From: Megachile rotundata
Lineage: Eukaryota; Arthropoda; Insecta; Hymenoptera; Megachilidae
Direction: 5' to 3'
Length of the DNA: 64,000 nt
Assembly: GCF_050947335.1 (NCBI RefSeq)
Contig: NW_027473314.1
Coordinates: forward strand, 2,790,001-2,854,000
Shown here: one piece after another, positions 1 through 14,963 of the stretch
Position numbering within the stretch: the first letter of the stretch is position 1
Layout: every line of letters starts with the position of its first letter
Program-made: the position numbers and the translations under genes
The notes under the pieces: model-generated
What the model saw: only the letters and a program-made list of their open reading frames with translations
Database searches by the model: none
Told to the model about the DNA's origin: nothing

Positions 1-3000
1 CGATCACAATCATACAATCACAATCATACAATCACAATCATACAATCGCAATCATACAATCACAATCATACAGAAACAATCATACAACCTTAATTATACA
101 ACCACAATCATACGACCACAATCATACAATCACAATCATACAATCACAATCATACAATCACAATCAAACAGTCAGACTCATACAATCACAATCATACAAT
201 CACAATCATACAATCACGATCATACAATCACGATCATACAATCACGATCATACAATCACGATCATACAATCACAATCATACAATCACAGTCATACAATTA
301 CAATCATACAATCACAATCATACAATCATAATCACAAAATCACAGTCATACAATCACAATCATACAATCACAACCATACAATCACAATCATACAATCACA
401 ATCATACAATCACAATCATACAATCACAGACATACAATCACAATCATACAATCACAATCATACAATCACAATCATACAATCACAATCATACAATCACAGT
501 CATACAATCACAGTCATAAAATCACAGTCATACAATCACAGTCATACAATCACAATCATACAGTCACAATCATACAATCACAATCATACAATCATAATCA
601 CAAAATCACAATCATACAATCACAATCATACAATCACAACCATACAATCACTATCATACAATCACAGTCATACAATCACAATCATACAATCACAGTCATA
701 CAATCACAATCATACAATCACAATCATACAATCACAATCATACAATCACAGTCATACAATCACAATCATACAATCACAGTCATACAATCACAATCATACA
801 GTCACAATCATACAATCACAATCATACAATCACAATCATACAATCACAATCATAGAATCACAATCATAGAATCACAATCATAGAATCACAATCATACAAT
901 CACAATCATACAATCACAATCATACAATCACAATCATACAATCACAATCATACAATCACAGTCATACAATCACAATCATACAGTCACAATCATACAATCA
1001 CAATCATACAATCACAATCATACAATCACAATCATACAATCACAATCATACAATCACAATCATACAATCGCAATCATACAATCGCAATAAAAGAATCACA
1101 ATCATACAATCACAATCATACAATCACAATCATACAATCACAATCATACAATCACAATCATACAATCACAATCATACAATCACAATCATACAATCACAAT
1201 CTCACAATCACAATCTCACAATCACAATCTCACAATCACAATCATACAATCACAATCATACAATCATAATCATACAATCGCAATCATGCAATCACAATCA
1301 TACAGAAACAATCATACAATCACTATCATACAATCACAATCATACAATCACAATCATACCATCACAATCTTACAATCACAATCATACAATCACAATCATA
1401 CAATTACTATCATACAATCACAATCACTCAATCGCAATCATACAATCACAATCTCACAATCACGATCATACAATCACAATCTCATAATCACAATCACACA
1501 ATCACAATCATACAATCACAATCATACAATCACAATCATACAGTCATAATCATACAATCGCAATCATGCAATCACAATCATACAATAACAATCATACGAT
1601 CACAATCATACAATCACAACCATACAATCACAATCAAACAGTCAGAATCATACAATCACAATCATACAATCACGATCATACAATCACGATCATACAATCA
1701 CGATCATACAATCACAATCATACCATCACAGTCATACAATTACAATCATACAATCACAATCATACAATCATAATCACAAAATCACAATCATACAATCACA
1801 ATCATACAATCACAACCATACAATCACAATCATACAATCGCAATCAAAGAATCACAATCATACGATCACAATCATACAATCACAATCATACAATCACAAT
1901 CATACAATCGCAATCATACAATCACAGTCATACAATTACTATCATACAATCACAATCACTCAATCGCAATCATACAATCACAATCTCACAATCACGATCA
2001 TACAATCACAATCTCATAATCACAATCACACAATCACAATCATACAATCACAATCATACAGTCATAATCATACAATCGCAATCATGCAATCACAATCATA
2101 CAATAACAATCATACGATCACAATCATACAATCACAATCATACAATCACAATCAAACAGTCAGAATCATACAATCACAATCATACAATCACGATCATACA
2201 ATCACGATCATACAATCACGATCATACAATCACAGTCATACCATCACAGTCATACAATTACAATCATACAATCACAATCATACAATCATAATCACAAAAT
2301 CACAATCATACAATCACAATCATACAATCACAATCATACAATCACAGTCATACAATCACAGTCATACAATCACAGTCATACAATCACAGTCATACAATCA
2401 CAATCATACAGTCACAATCATACAATCACAATCATACAATCACAATCATACAATCACAATCATACAATCACAATCATACAATCACAGTCATACAATCACA
2501 GTCATACAGTCACAATCATACAGTCATAATCATACAATCACAATCATACAATCACAATCATACAATCACAATCATACAATCACAATCATACAATCACAAT
2601 CATACAATCACAATCATACAATCACAATCATAGAATCACAATCATACAATCACAATCATACAATCACAATCATACAATCACAATCATACAATCACAATCA
2701 TACAATCACAATCATACAATCACAATCATACAATCACAGTCATACAATCACAATCATACAGTCACAATCATACAATCACAATCATACAATCACAATCATA
2801 CAATCACAATCATACAATCACAATCATACAATCACAATCATAGAATCACAATCATACAATCACAATCATACAATCGCAATAAAAGAATCACAATCATACA
2901 ATCACAATCAAACAATCACAATCATACAATCACAATCATACAATCACAATCATACAATCACAATCATACAATCACAATCATACAATCACAATCATACAAT

Positions 3001-4870
3001 CACAATCATACAATCACAATCATACAATCACAATCATACAATCACAATCATACAATCACAATCATACAATCACAATCTCACAATCACAATCATACAATCA
3101 CAATCATACAATCATAATCATACAATCGCAATCATGCAATCACAATCATACAGAAACAATCATACAATCACTATCATACAATCACAATCATACAACCACA
3201 ATCATACCATCACAATCTTACAATCACAATCATGCAATCACAATCATACAATCACAATCATACAATCACAATAATACAATCACAATCATACAATCACAAT
3301 CTTACAATCACAATCATACAATCACAATCATACAATCACAATCATACAACCGCAATCAAAGAATCACAATCATACGATCACAATCATACAATCACAATCA
3401 TACAATCACAATCATACAATCGCAATCATACAATCACAATCATACAATTACTATCATACAATCACAATCACTCAATCGCAATCATACAATCACAATCATA
3501 CAAACACAATCATACAATCACAATCATACAATCACAATCATACAATCGCAATCAAAGAATCACAATCAAAGAATCACAATCATACGATCACAATCATACA
3601 ATCACAATCATACAATCACAATCATACAATCACAATCATACAATCACAATCATACGATTACTATCATACAATCACAATCATACAATCACAATCATACAAT
3701 CACAATCATACAATCGCAATCATACAATTGCAATCATACAATCACAAACATACAGAAACAATCATACAATCTCTATCATACAATCACAATCATACAATCA
3801 CAATCATACAATCACAATCATACAAACACAATCATACAATCACAATCATACAATCACAATCATACAATCGCAATCAAAGAATCACAATCATACCATCACA
3901 ATCATACAATCACAATCATACAATTACTATCATACAATCACAATCATACAATCACAATCATACAATCACAATCATACAATCGCAATCATACAATTGCAAT
4001 CATACAGTCACAAACATACAGAAACAATCATACAATCACTATCATACAATCCCAATCATACAATCACAATCATACAATCACAATCATACAATCGCAATCA
4101 TACAATTGCAATCATACAATCACAAACATACAGAAACAATCATACAATCACAATCATACAATCACAATCATACAATCACAATCATAGAATCACAATCATA
4201 CAATCACAATCATACAATCACAATCATACAATCACAATCATACAATCACAATCATACAATCACAATCATACAATCACAATCATACAATCACAATCATACA
4301 ATCACAATCATACAATCACAATCATACAATCACAGTCATACAATAACAATCATACAGTCACAATCATACAATCACAATCACTCAATCGCAATCATACAAT
4401 CACAATCTCACAATCACGATCATACAATCACAATCTCACAATCACAATCACACAATCACAATCATACAATCACAATCATACAGTCATAATCATACAATCG
4501 CAATCATGCAATCACAATCATACAATAACAATCATACGATCACAATCATACAATCACAATCATACAATCACAATCATACAATCACAATCATACAATCACA
4601 ATCAAACAGTCAGAATCATACAATCACAATCATGCAATCACGATCATACAATCACGATCATACAATCACGATCATACAATCACAATCATACCATCACAGT
4701 CATACAATTACAATCATTCAATCACAATCATACAATCATAATCACAAAATCACAATCATACAATCACAATCATACAATCACAACCATACAATCACTATCA
4801 TACAATCACAGTCATACAATCACAATCATACAATCACAGTCATACAATCACAATCATACAATCACAATCA
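1..4870 (+). repeat. Domain D1: mixed segment resembling the right-end (D6) family
   Basis: This segment carries markers in an order resembling the D6 units. The CCTTAATTATAC marker lies near 88-99, a run of four CACGATC monomers at about 206-270, GAAACAATC-type monomers near 1299 and 3147, and a block starting at 3232 that reads like 57794 and 62260. It also holds three copies of the variant block starting ATGCAATCAC and continuing ACAATAACAATC (1566, 2084, 4506), spaced 518 and 2,422 bp, both multiples of 14. A CAAACATACAG marker occurs at 3745, 4011 and 4123, spaced 266 and 112 bp. The monomer register does not change from base 1 to about 4,900. I see no gene. Confidence 0.75.
71..116 (+). 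repeat. Rare TTAATTA-bearing variant monomers, copy 1
   Basis: The monomers here read CAGAAACAATC, then CAACCTTAATTATAC, then CAACCACAATC. This is the only type of place in the window where TTAATTA appears. The same combination recurs at 54885, 58539 and 63005, making it a diagnostic marker linking the left edge of the window to domain D6. Confidence 0.9.
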
Positions 4871-5060
4871 TACAATCATAATCATACAATTACAATCATA
4901 CATCACAATCATACAATCACAATCATACAATCGCAATCATACAACCACAATCATACAATCGCAATCATACAATTACAATCTCCCAAGTACAATCTCCCAA
5001 ATACAATCATACAATCACAATCATACAATCACAATCATACAATCGAATTCATACAATCGC
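4870..5060 (+). repeat. Divergent monomer patch with a 1-bp register shift
   Basis: Monomers here are unusually divergent. Near 4,900 the sequence CATACATCAC lacks one A relative to CATACAATCAC, which shifts the 14-bp register by minus one for everything up to about 17.76 kb. At about 4,980-5,005 two adjacent monomers contain TCCCAAGTAC and TCCCAAATAC, forms I see nowhere else. A GAATTC (EcoRI) site lies at 5045-5050, the only one I noticed. The patch separates D1 from the regular D2 units and may be an old junction that has escaped homogenisation. Confidence 0.8.
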
Positions 5061-5205
5061 AAACATACAATCACAATCATACAATCATAATCATACAATC
5101 ACAATCATACAATCAAAATCATACAATCACAATCATACAATCACAATCATACAATCACAATCATACAATCACAATCATACAATCACAATCATACAATCGC
5201 AATCA
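5061..5205 (+). repeat. Leader of domain D2 (end of a D2-type unit)
   Basis: These are near-consensus monomers with one CAATCAAAATC variant near 5,110. The same variant precedes later D2 unit starts, near 7,155, 12,238, 14,857 and 17,207, so this stretch looks like the tail of an incomplete D2 unit. Confidence 0.6.
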
Positions 5206-7263
5206 ATGAATCACAATCATACGATCACAATCATACAATCACAATCATGCAATCACAATCATACAATCGCAATCATACAATCACAGTCATACAATTACTA
5301 TCATACAATCACAATCACTCAATCGCAATCATACAATCACAATCTCACAATCACGATCATACAATCACAATCTCATAATCACAATCACACAATCACAATC
5401 ATACAATCACAATCATACAGTCATAATCATACAATCGCAATCATGCAATCACAATCATACAATAACAATCATACGATCACAATCATACAATCACAATCAT
5501 ACAATCACAATCAAACAGTCAGAATCATACAATCACAATCATACAATCACGATCATACAATCACGATCATACAATCACGATCATACAATCACAATCATAC
5601 CATCACAGTCATACAATTACAATCATACAATCACAATCATACAATCATAATCACAAAATCACAATCATACAATCACAATCATACAATCACAACCATACAA
5701 TCACTATCATACATTCACAGTCATACAATCACAATCATACAATCACAGTCATACAATCACAATCATACAATCACAATCATACAATCACAATCATACAATC
5801 ACAATCATACAATCACAGTCATACAATCACAATCATACAATCACAGTCATACAATCACAATCATACAGTCACAATCATACAATCACAATCATACAATCAC
5901 AATCATACAATCACAATCATAGAATCACAATCATAGAATCACAATCATACAATCACAATCATACAATCACAATCATACAATCACAATCATACAATCACAA
6001 TCATACAATCACAGTCATACAATCACAGTCATACAATCACAATCATACAGTCACAATCATACAATCACAATCATACAATCACAATCATACAATCACAATC
6101 ATACAATCACAATCATACAATCACAATCATAGAATCACAATCATACAATTACTATCATACAATCACAATCACTCAATCGCAATCATACAATCACAATCTC
6201 ACAATCACGATCATACAATCACAATCTCATAATCACAATCACACAATCACAATCATACAATCACAATCATACAGTCATAATCATACAATCGCAATCATGC
6301 AATCACAATCATACAATAACAATCATACGATCACAATCATACAATCACAATCATACAATCACAATCAAACAGTCAGAATCATACAATCACAATCATACAA
6401 TCACGATCATACAATCACGATCATACAATCACGATCATACAATCACAATCATACCATCACAGTCATACAATTACAATCATACAATCACAATCATACAATC
6501 ATAATCACAAAATCACAATCATACAATCACAATCATACAATCACAACCATACAATCACTATCATACAATCACAGTCATACAATCACAATCATACAATCAC
6601 AGTCAGACAATCACAATCATACAATCACAATCATACAATCACAATCATACAATCACAGTCATACAATCACAATCATACAATCACAGTCATACAATCACAA
6701 TCATACAGTCACAATCATACAATCACAATCATACAATCACAATCATACAATCAGAATCATAGAATCACAATCATAGAATCACAATCATACAATCACAATC
6801 ATACAATCACAATCATACAATCACAATCATAGAATCACAATCATACAATCACAATCATACAATCACAATCATACCATCACAATCTTACAATCACAATCAT
6901 GCAATCACAATCATACAATCACAATCATACAATCACAATCATACAATCACAATCATACAATCACAATCATACAATCACAATCATATAATCACAATCATAC
7001 AATCACAATCATACAATCACAATCATACAATCGCAATCAAAGAATCACAATCATACGATCACAATCATACAATCACAATCATACAATCACAATCATACAA
7101 TCACAATCATACAATCACAATCATACAATCACAATCATACAATCACAATCATACAATCAAAATCATACAATCACAATCATACAATCACAATCATACAATC
7201 ACAATCATACAATCACAATCATACAATCACAATCATACAATCACAATCATACAATCGCAATCA
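5206..7263 (+). repeat. D2 higher-order repeat, copy A (2,058 bp)
   Basis: This unit is delimited by the marker CAATCAATGAATCAC and is 147 monomers long. It holds two ACAATAACAATC blocks, starting at 5443 and 6297. Each is followed by CAAACAGTCAG, three CACGATC monomers and the CATAATCACAAAATC variant in the same order. The first 717 bp translate identically to 7264-7980, and 6297-6776 translates identically to the matching blocks at 9167, 11351, 13997 and 16391. That indicates very recent homogenisation. Confidence 0.85.
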
Positions 7264-10049
7264 ATGAATCACAATCATACGATCACAATCATACAATCAC
7301 AATCATGCAATCACAATCATACAATCGCAATCATACAATCACAGTCATACAATTACTATCATACAATCACAATCACTCAATCGCAATCATACAATCACAA
7401 TCTCACAATCACGATCATACAATCACAATCTCATAATCACAATCACACAATCACAATCATACAATCACAATCATACAGTCATAATCATACAATCGCAATC
7501 ATGCAATCACAATCATACAATAACAATCATACGATCACAATCATACAATCACAATCATACAATCACAATCAAACAGTCAGAATCATACAATCACAATCAT
7601 ACAATCACGATCATACAATCACGATCATACAATCACGATCATACAATCACAATCATACCATCACAGTCATACAATTACAATCATACAATCACAATCATAC
7701 AATCATAATCACAAAATCACAATCATACAATCACAATCATACAATCACAACCATACAATCACTATCATACATTCACAGTCATACAATCACAATCATACAA
7801 TCACAGTCATACAATCACAATCATACAATCACAATCATACAATCACAATCATACAATCACAATCATACAATCACAGTCATACAATCACAATCATACAATC
7901 ACAGTCATACAATCACAATCATACAGTCACAATCATACAATCACAATCATACAATCACAATCATACAATCACAATCATAGAATCACAATCATAGAATCAC
8001 AATCATACAATCACAATCATACAATCACAATCATACAATCACAATCATAAAATCACAATCATACAATCACAGTCATACAATCACAGTCATACAATCACAA
8101 TCATACAGTCACAATCATACAATCACAATCATACAATCACAATCATACAATCACAATCATACAATCACAATCATACAATCACAATCATAGAATCACAATC
8201 ATACAATCACAATCATGCAATCACAATCATACAATCACAATCATACAATCACAATCATACAATCACAATCATACAATCACAATCATACAATCACAATCAT
8301 ACAATCACAATCTCACAATCACAATCATACAATCACAATCATACAATCACAATCATACAATCACAATCATACAATCGCAATCATACAATTGCAATCATAC
8401 AATCACAAACATACAGAAACAATCATACAATCTCTATCATACAATCACAATCATACAATCACAATCATACAATCACAATCAAACAGTCAGAATCATACAA
8501 TCACAATCATACAATCACGATCATACAATCACGATCATACAATCACGATCATACAATCACAATCATACCATCACAGTCATACAATTACAATCATACAATC
8601 ACAATCATACAATCATAATCACAAAATCACAATCATACAATCACAATCATACAATCACAACCATACAATCACTATCATACAATCACAGTCATACAATCAC
8701 AATCATACAATCACAGTCATACAATCATAATCATACAATCACAATCATACAATCACAATCATACAATCACAGTCATACAATCACAATCATACAATCACAG
8801 TCATACAATCACAATCATACAGTCACAATCATACAATCACAATCATACAATCACAATCATACAATCACAATCATACAATCACAATCATAGAATCACAATC
8901 ATAGAATCACAATCATACAATCACAATCATACAATCACAATCATACAATCACAATCATACAATCACAATCATACAATCACAATCATACAATCACAATCAT
9001 ACAATCACAATCATACAATTACTATCATACAATCACAATCACTCAATCGCAATCATACAATCACAATCTCACAATCACGATCATACAATCACAATCTCAT
9101 AATCACAATCACACAATCACAATCATACAATCACAATCATACAGTCATAATCATACAATCGCAATCATGCAATCACAATCATACAATAACAATCATACGA
9201 TCACAATCATACAATCACAATCATACAATCACAATCAAACAGTCAGAATCATACAATCACAATCATACAATCACGATCATACAATCACGATCATACAATC
9301 ACGATCATACAATCACAATCATACCATCACAGTCATACAATTACAATCATACAATCACAATCATACAATCATAATCACAAAATCACAATCATACAATCAC
9401 AATCATACAATCACAACCATACAATCACTATCATACAATCACAGTCATACAATCACAATCATACAATCACAGTCAGACAATCACAATCATACAATCACAA
9501 TCATACAATCACAATCATACAATCACAGTCATACAATCACAATCATACAATCACAGTCATACAATCACAATCATACAGTCACAATCATACAATCACAATC
9601 ATACAATCACAATCATACAATCAGAATCATAGAATCACAATCATAGAATCACAATCATACAATCACAACCATACAATCACAATCATACAATCACAATCAT
9701 AGAATCACAATCATACAATCACAATCATACAATCACAATCATACCATCACAATCTTACAATCACAATCATGCAATAACAAACATACAATCACAATCATAC
9801 AATCACAGTCATACAATCACAATCATACAATCACAATCATACAATCACAATCATATAATCACAATCATACAATCACAATCATACAATCACAATCATACAA
9901 TCACAATCATACAATCGCAATCAAAGAATCACAATCATACGATCACAATCATACAATCACAATCATACAATCACAATCATACAATCACAATCATACAATC
10001 ACAATCATACAATCACAATCATACAATCACAATCATACAATCGCAATCA
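7264..10049 (+). repeat. D2 higher-order repeat, copy B (2,786 bp)
   Basis: At 199 monomers this is the longest D2 unit. It starts like copy A, with an ACAATAACAATC block at 7501. It then carries an extra segment with a CTCACAATC monomer at about 8,310 and CAAACATACAG at about 8,405, absent from copy A but present in copies C and D. The second ACAATAACAATC block is at 9167. The size difference from copy A is 728 bp, or 52 monomers, consistent with an in-register gain or loss. Confidence 0.85.
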
Positions 10050-12345
10050 ATGAATCACAATCATACAATCACAATCTCACAATCACAATCATACAATCAC
10101 AATCATACAATCACAATCATACAATCACAATCATACAATCGCAATCATACAATTGCAATCATACAATCACAAACATACAGAAACAATCATACAATCTCTA
10201 TCATACAATCACAATCATACAATCACAATCATACAATCACAATCAAACAGTCAGAATCATACAATCACAATCATACAATCACGATCATACAATCACGATC
10301 ATACAATCACGATCATACAATCACAATCATACCATCACAGTCATACAATTACAATCATACAATCACAATCATACAATCATAATCACAAAATCACAATCAT
10401 ACAATCACAATCATACAATCACAACCATACAATCACTATCATACAATCACAGTCATACAATCACAATCATACAATCACAGTCATACAATCATAATCATAC
10501 AATCACAATCATACAATCACAATCATACAATCACAGTCATACAATCACAATCATACAATCACAGTCATACAATCACAATCATACAGTCACAATCATACAA
10601 TCACAATCATACAATCACAATCATACAATCACAATCATACAATCACAATCATAGAATCACAATCATAGAATCACAATCATACAATCACAATCATACAATC
10701 ACAATCATACAATCACAATCATACAATCACAATCATACAATCACAATCATACAATCACAATCATACAATCACAATCATACAATTACTATCATACAATCAC
10801 AATCACTCAATCGCAATCATACAATCACAATCTCACAATCACGATCATACAATCACAATCTCATAATCACAATCACACAATCACAATCATACAATCACAA
10901 TCATACAGTCATAATCATACAATCGCAATCATGCAATCACAATCATACAATAACAATCATACGATCACAATCATACAATCACAATCATACAATCACAATC
11001 AAACAGTCAGAATCATACAATCACAATCATACAATCACAATCATACAATCACAATCATACAATCACAATCATAGAATCACAATCATAGAATCACAATCAT
11101 ACAATCACAATCATACAATCACAATCATACAATCACAATCATACAATCACAATCATACAATCACAATCATACAATCACAATCATACAATCACAATCATAC
11201 AATTACTATCATACAATCACAATCACTCAATCGCAATCATACAATCACAATCTCACAATCACGATCATACAATCACAATCTCATAATCACAATCACACAA
11301 TCACAATCATACAATCACAATCATACAGTCATAATCATACAATCGCAATCATGCAATCACAATCATACAATAACAATCATACGATCACAATCATACAATC
11401 ACAATCATACAATCACAATCAAACAGTCAGAATCATACAATCACAATCATACAATCACGATCATACAATCACGATCATACAATCACGATCATACAATCAC
11501 AATCATACCATCACAGTCATACAATTACAATCATACAATCACAATCATACAATCATAATCACAAAATCACAATCATACAATCACAATCATACAATCACAA
11601 CCATACAATCACTATCATACAATCACAGTCATACAATCACAATCATACAATCACAGTCAGACAATCACAATCATACAATCACAATCATACAATCACAATC
11701 ATACAATCACAGTCATACAATCACAATCATACAATCACAGTCATACAATCACAATCATACAGTCACAATCATACAATCACAATCATACAATCACAATCAT
11801 ACAATCAGAATCATAGAATCACAATCATAGAATCACAATCATACAATCACAACCATACAATCACAATCATACAATCACAATCATAGAATCACAATCATAC
11901 AATCACAATCATACAATCACAATCATACCATCACAATCTTACAATCACAATCATGCAATAACAAACATACAATCACAATCATACAATCACAGTCATACAA
12001 TCACAATCATACAATCACAATCATACAATCACAATCATATAATCACAATCATACAATCACAATCATACAATCACAATCATACAATCACAATCATACAATC
12101 GCAATCAAAGAATCACAATCATACGATCACAATCATACAATCACAATCATACAATCACAATCATACAATCACAATCATACAATCACAATCATACAATCAC
12201 AATCATACAATCACAATCATACAATCACAATCATACAATCAAAATCATACAATCACAATCATACAATCACAATCATACAATCACAATCATACAATCACAA
12301 TCATACAATCACAATCATACAATCACAATCATACAATCGCAATCA
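10050..12345 (+). repeat. D2 higher-order repeat, copy C (2,296 bp), internally rearranged
   Basis: The unit is 164 monomers long. After the CAATCAATGAATCAC start it jumps almost at once to the CTCACAATC and CAAACATACAG segment at about 10,075-10,180. It therefore lacks the first ACAATAACAATC block that follows this start in copies A, B, D and F. It then holds two such blocks only 420 bp apart, at 10931 and 11351, because of a local perfect duplication. It looks like one deletion and one duplication on a B-like ancestor. Confidence 0.85.
10591..11458 (+). repeat. Perfect 420-bp tandem duplication inside D2 copy C
   Basis: Bases 10591-11038 match 11011-11458 with no difference seen at a distance of exactly 420 bp (30 monomers). 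The first mismatches outside are 10590 against 11010 on the left and 11039 against 11459 on the right. The lack of private mutations makes this one of the youngest events in the window. Confidence 0.85.
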
Positions 12346-14963
12346 ATGAATCACAATCATACGATCACAATCATACAATCACAATCATGCAATCACAATC
12401 ATACAATCGCAATCATACAATCACAGTCATACAATTACTATCATACAATCACAATCACTCAATCGCAATCATACAATCACAATCTCACAATCACGATCAT
12501 ACAATCACAATCTCATAATCACAATCACACAATCACAATCATACAATCACAATCATACAGTCATAATCATACAATCGCAATCATGCAATCACAATCATAC
12601 AATAACAATCATACGATCACAATCATACAATCACAATCATACAATCACAATCAAACAGTCAGAATCATACAATCACAATCATACAATCACGATCATACAA
12701 TCACGATCATACAATCACGATCATACAATCACAATCATACCATCACAGTCATACAATTACAATCATACAATCACAATCATACAATCATAATCACAAAATC
12801 ACAATCATACAATCACAACCATACAATCACTATCATACAATCACAGTCATACAATCACAATCATACAATCACAGTCAGACAATCACAATCATACAATCAC
12901 AATCATACAATCACAGTCATACAATCACAGTCATACAATCACAATCATACAGTCACAATCATACAATCACAATCATACAATCACAATCATACAATCACAA
13001 TCATACAATCACAATCATACAATCACAATCATAGAATCACAATCATACAATCACAATCATGCAATCACAATCATACAATCACAATCATACAATCACAATC
13101 ATACAATCACAATCATACAATCACAATCATACAATCACAATCATACAATCACAATCTCACAATCACAATCATACAATCACAATCATACAATCACAATCAT
13201 ACAATCACAATCATACAATCACAATCATACAATCGCAATCATACAATTGCAATCATACAATCACAAACATACAGAAACAATCATACAATCTCTATCATAC
13301 AATCACAATCATACAATCACAATCAAACAGTCAGAATCATACAATCACAATCATACAATCACGATCATACAATCACGATCATACAATCACGATCATACAA
13401 TCACAATCATACCATCACAGTCATACAATTACAATCATACAATCACAATCATACAATCATAATCACAAAATCACAATCATACAATCACAATCATACAATC
13501 ACAACCATACAATCACTATCATACAATCACAGTCATACAATCACAATCATACAATCACAGTCATACAATCACAATCATACAATCACAATCATACAATCAC
13601 AATCATACATTCACAGTCATACAATCACAATCATACAATCACAGTCATACAATCACAATCATACAGTCACAATCATACAACCACAATCATACAATCACAA
13701 TCATACAATCACAATCATACAATCACAATCATAGAATCACAATCATAGAATCACAATCATACAATCACAATCATACAATCACAATCATACAATCACAATC
13801 ATACAATCACAATCATACAATCACAATCATACAATCACAATCATACAATTACTATCATACAATCACAATCACTCAATCGCAATCATACAATCACAATCTC
13901 ACAATCACGATCATACAATCACAATCTCATAATCACAATCACACAATCACAATCATACAATCACAATCATACAGTCATAATCATACAATCGCAATCATGC
14001 AATCACAATCATACAATAACAATCATACGATCACAATCATACAATCACAATCATACAATCACAATCAAACAGTCAGAATCATACAATCACAATCATACAA
14101 TCACGATCATACAATCACGATCATACAATCACGATCATACAATCACAATCATACCATCACAGTCATACAATTACAATCATACAATCACAATCATACAATC
14201 ATAATCACAAAATCACAATCATACAATCACAATCATACAATCACAACCATACAATCACTATCATACAATCACAGTCATACAATCACAATCATACAATCAC
14301 AGTCAGACAATCACAATCATACAATCACAATCATACAATCACAATCATACAATCACAGTCATACAATCACAATCATACAATCACAGTCATACAATCACAA
14401 TCATACAGTCACAATCATACAATCACAATCATACAATCACAATCATACAATCAGAATCATAGAATCACAATCATAGAATCACAATCATACAATCACAATC
14501 ATACAATCACAATCATACAATCACAATCATAGAATCACAATCATACAATCACAATCATACAATCACAATCATACCATCACAATCTTACAATCACAATCAT
14601 GCAATCACAATCATACAATCACAATCATACAATCACAATCATACAATCACAATCATACAATCACAATCATACAATCACAATCATATAATCACAATCATAC
14701 AATCACAATCATACAATCACAATCATACAATCGCAATCAAAGAATCACAATCATACGATCACAATCATACAATCACAATCATACAATCACAATCATACAA
14801 TCACAATCATACAATCACAATCATACAATCACAATCATACAATCACAATCATACAATCAAAATCATACAATCACAATCATACAATCACAATCATACAATC
14901 ACAATCATACAATCACAATCATACAATCACAATCATACAATCACAATCATACAATCGCAATCA
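12346..14963 (+). repeat. D2 higher-order repeat, copy D (2,618 bp)
   Basis: The unit is 187 monomers long. It carries ACAATAACAATC blocks at 12583 and 13997 with the CAAACATACAG segment between them at about 13,263, the same order as copy B. From 13997 to 14476 it translates identically to 6297, 9167, 11351 and 16391. Its length differs from copy B by 168 bp, or 12 monomers. Confidence 0.85.

Noticed and set aside
1286..5090. Series of Q/N/H/S/T/I-rich open frames in D1, and dozens like them through to the right end
   Set aside because: All begin at ATG-creating variants and stop at TAA, TAG or TGA variants of the same monomer. They exist because the consensus lacks stops on this strand. 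The similarity to asparagine- or histidine-rich repeat proteins is compositional only.
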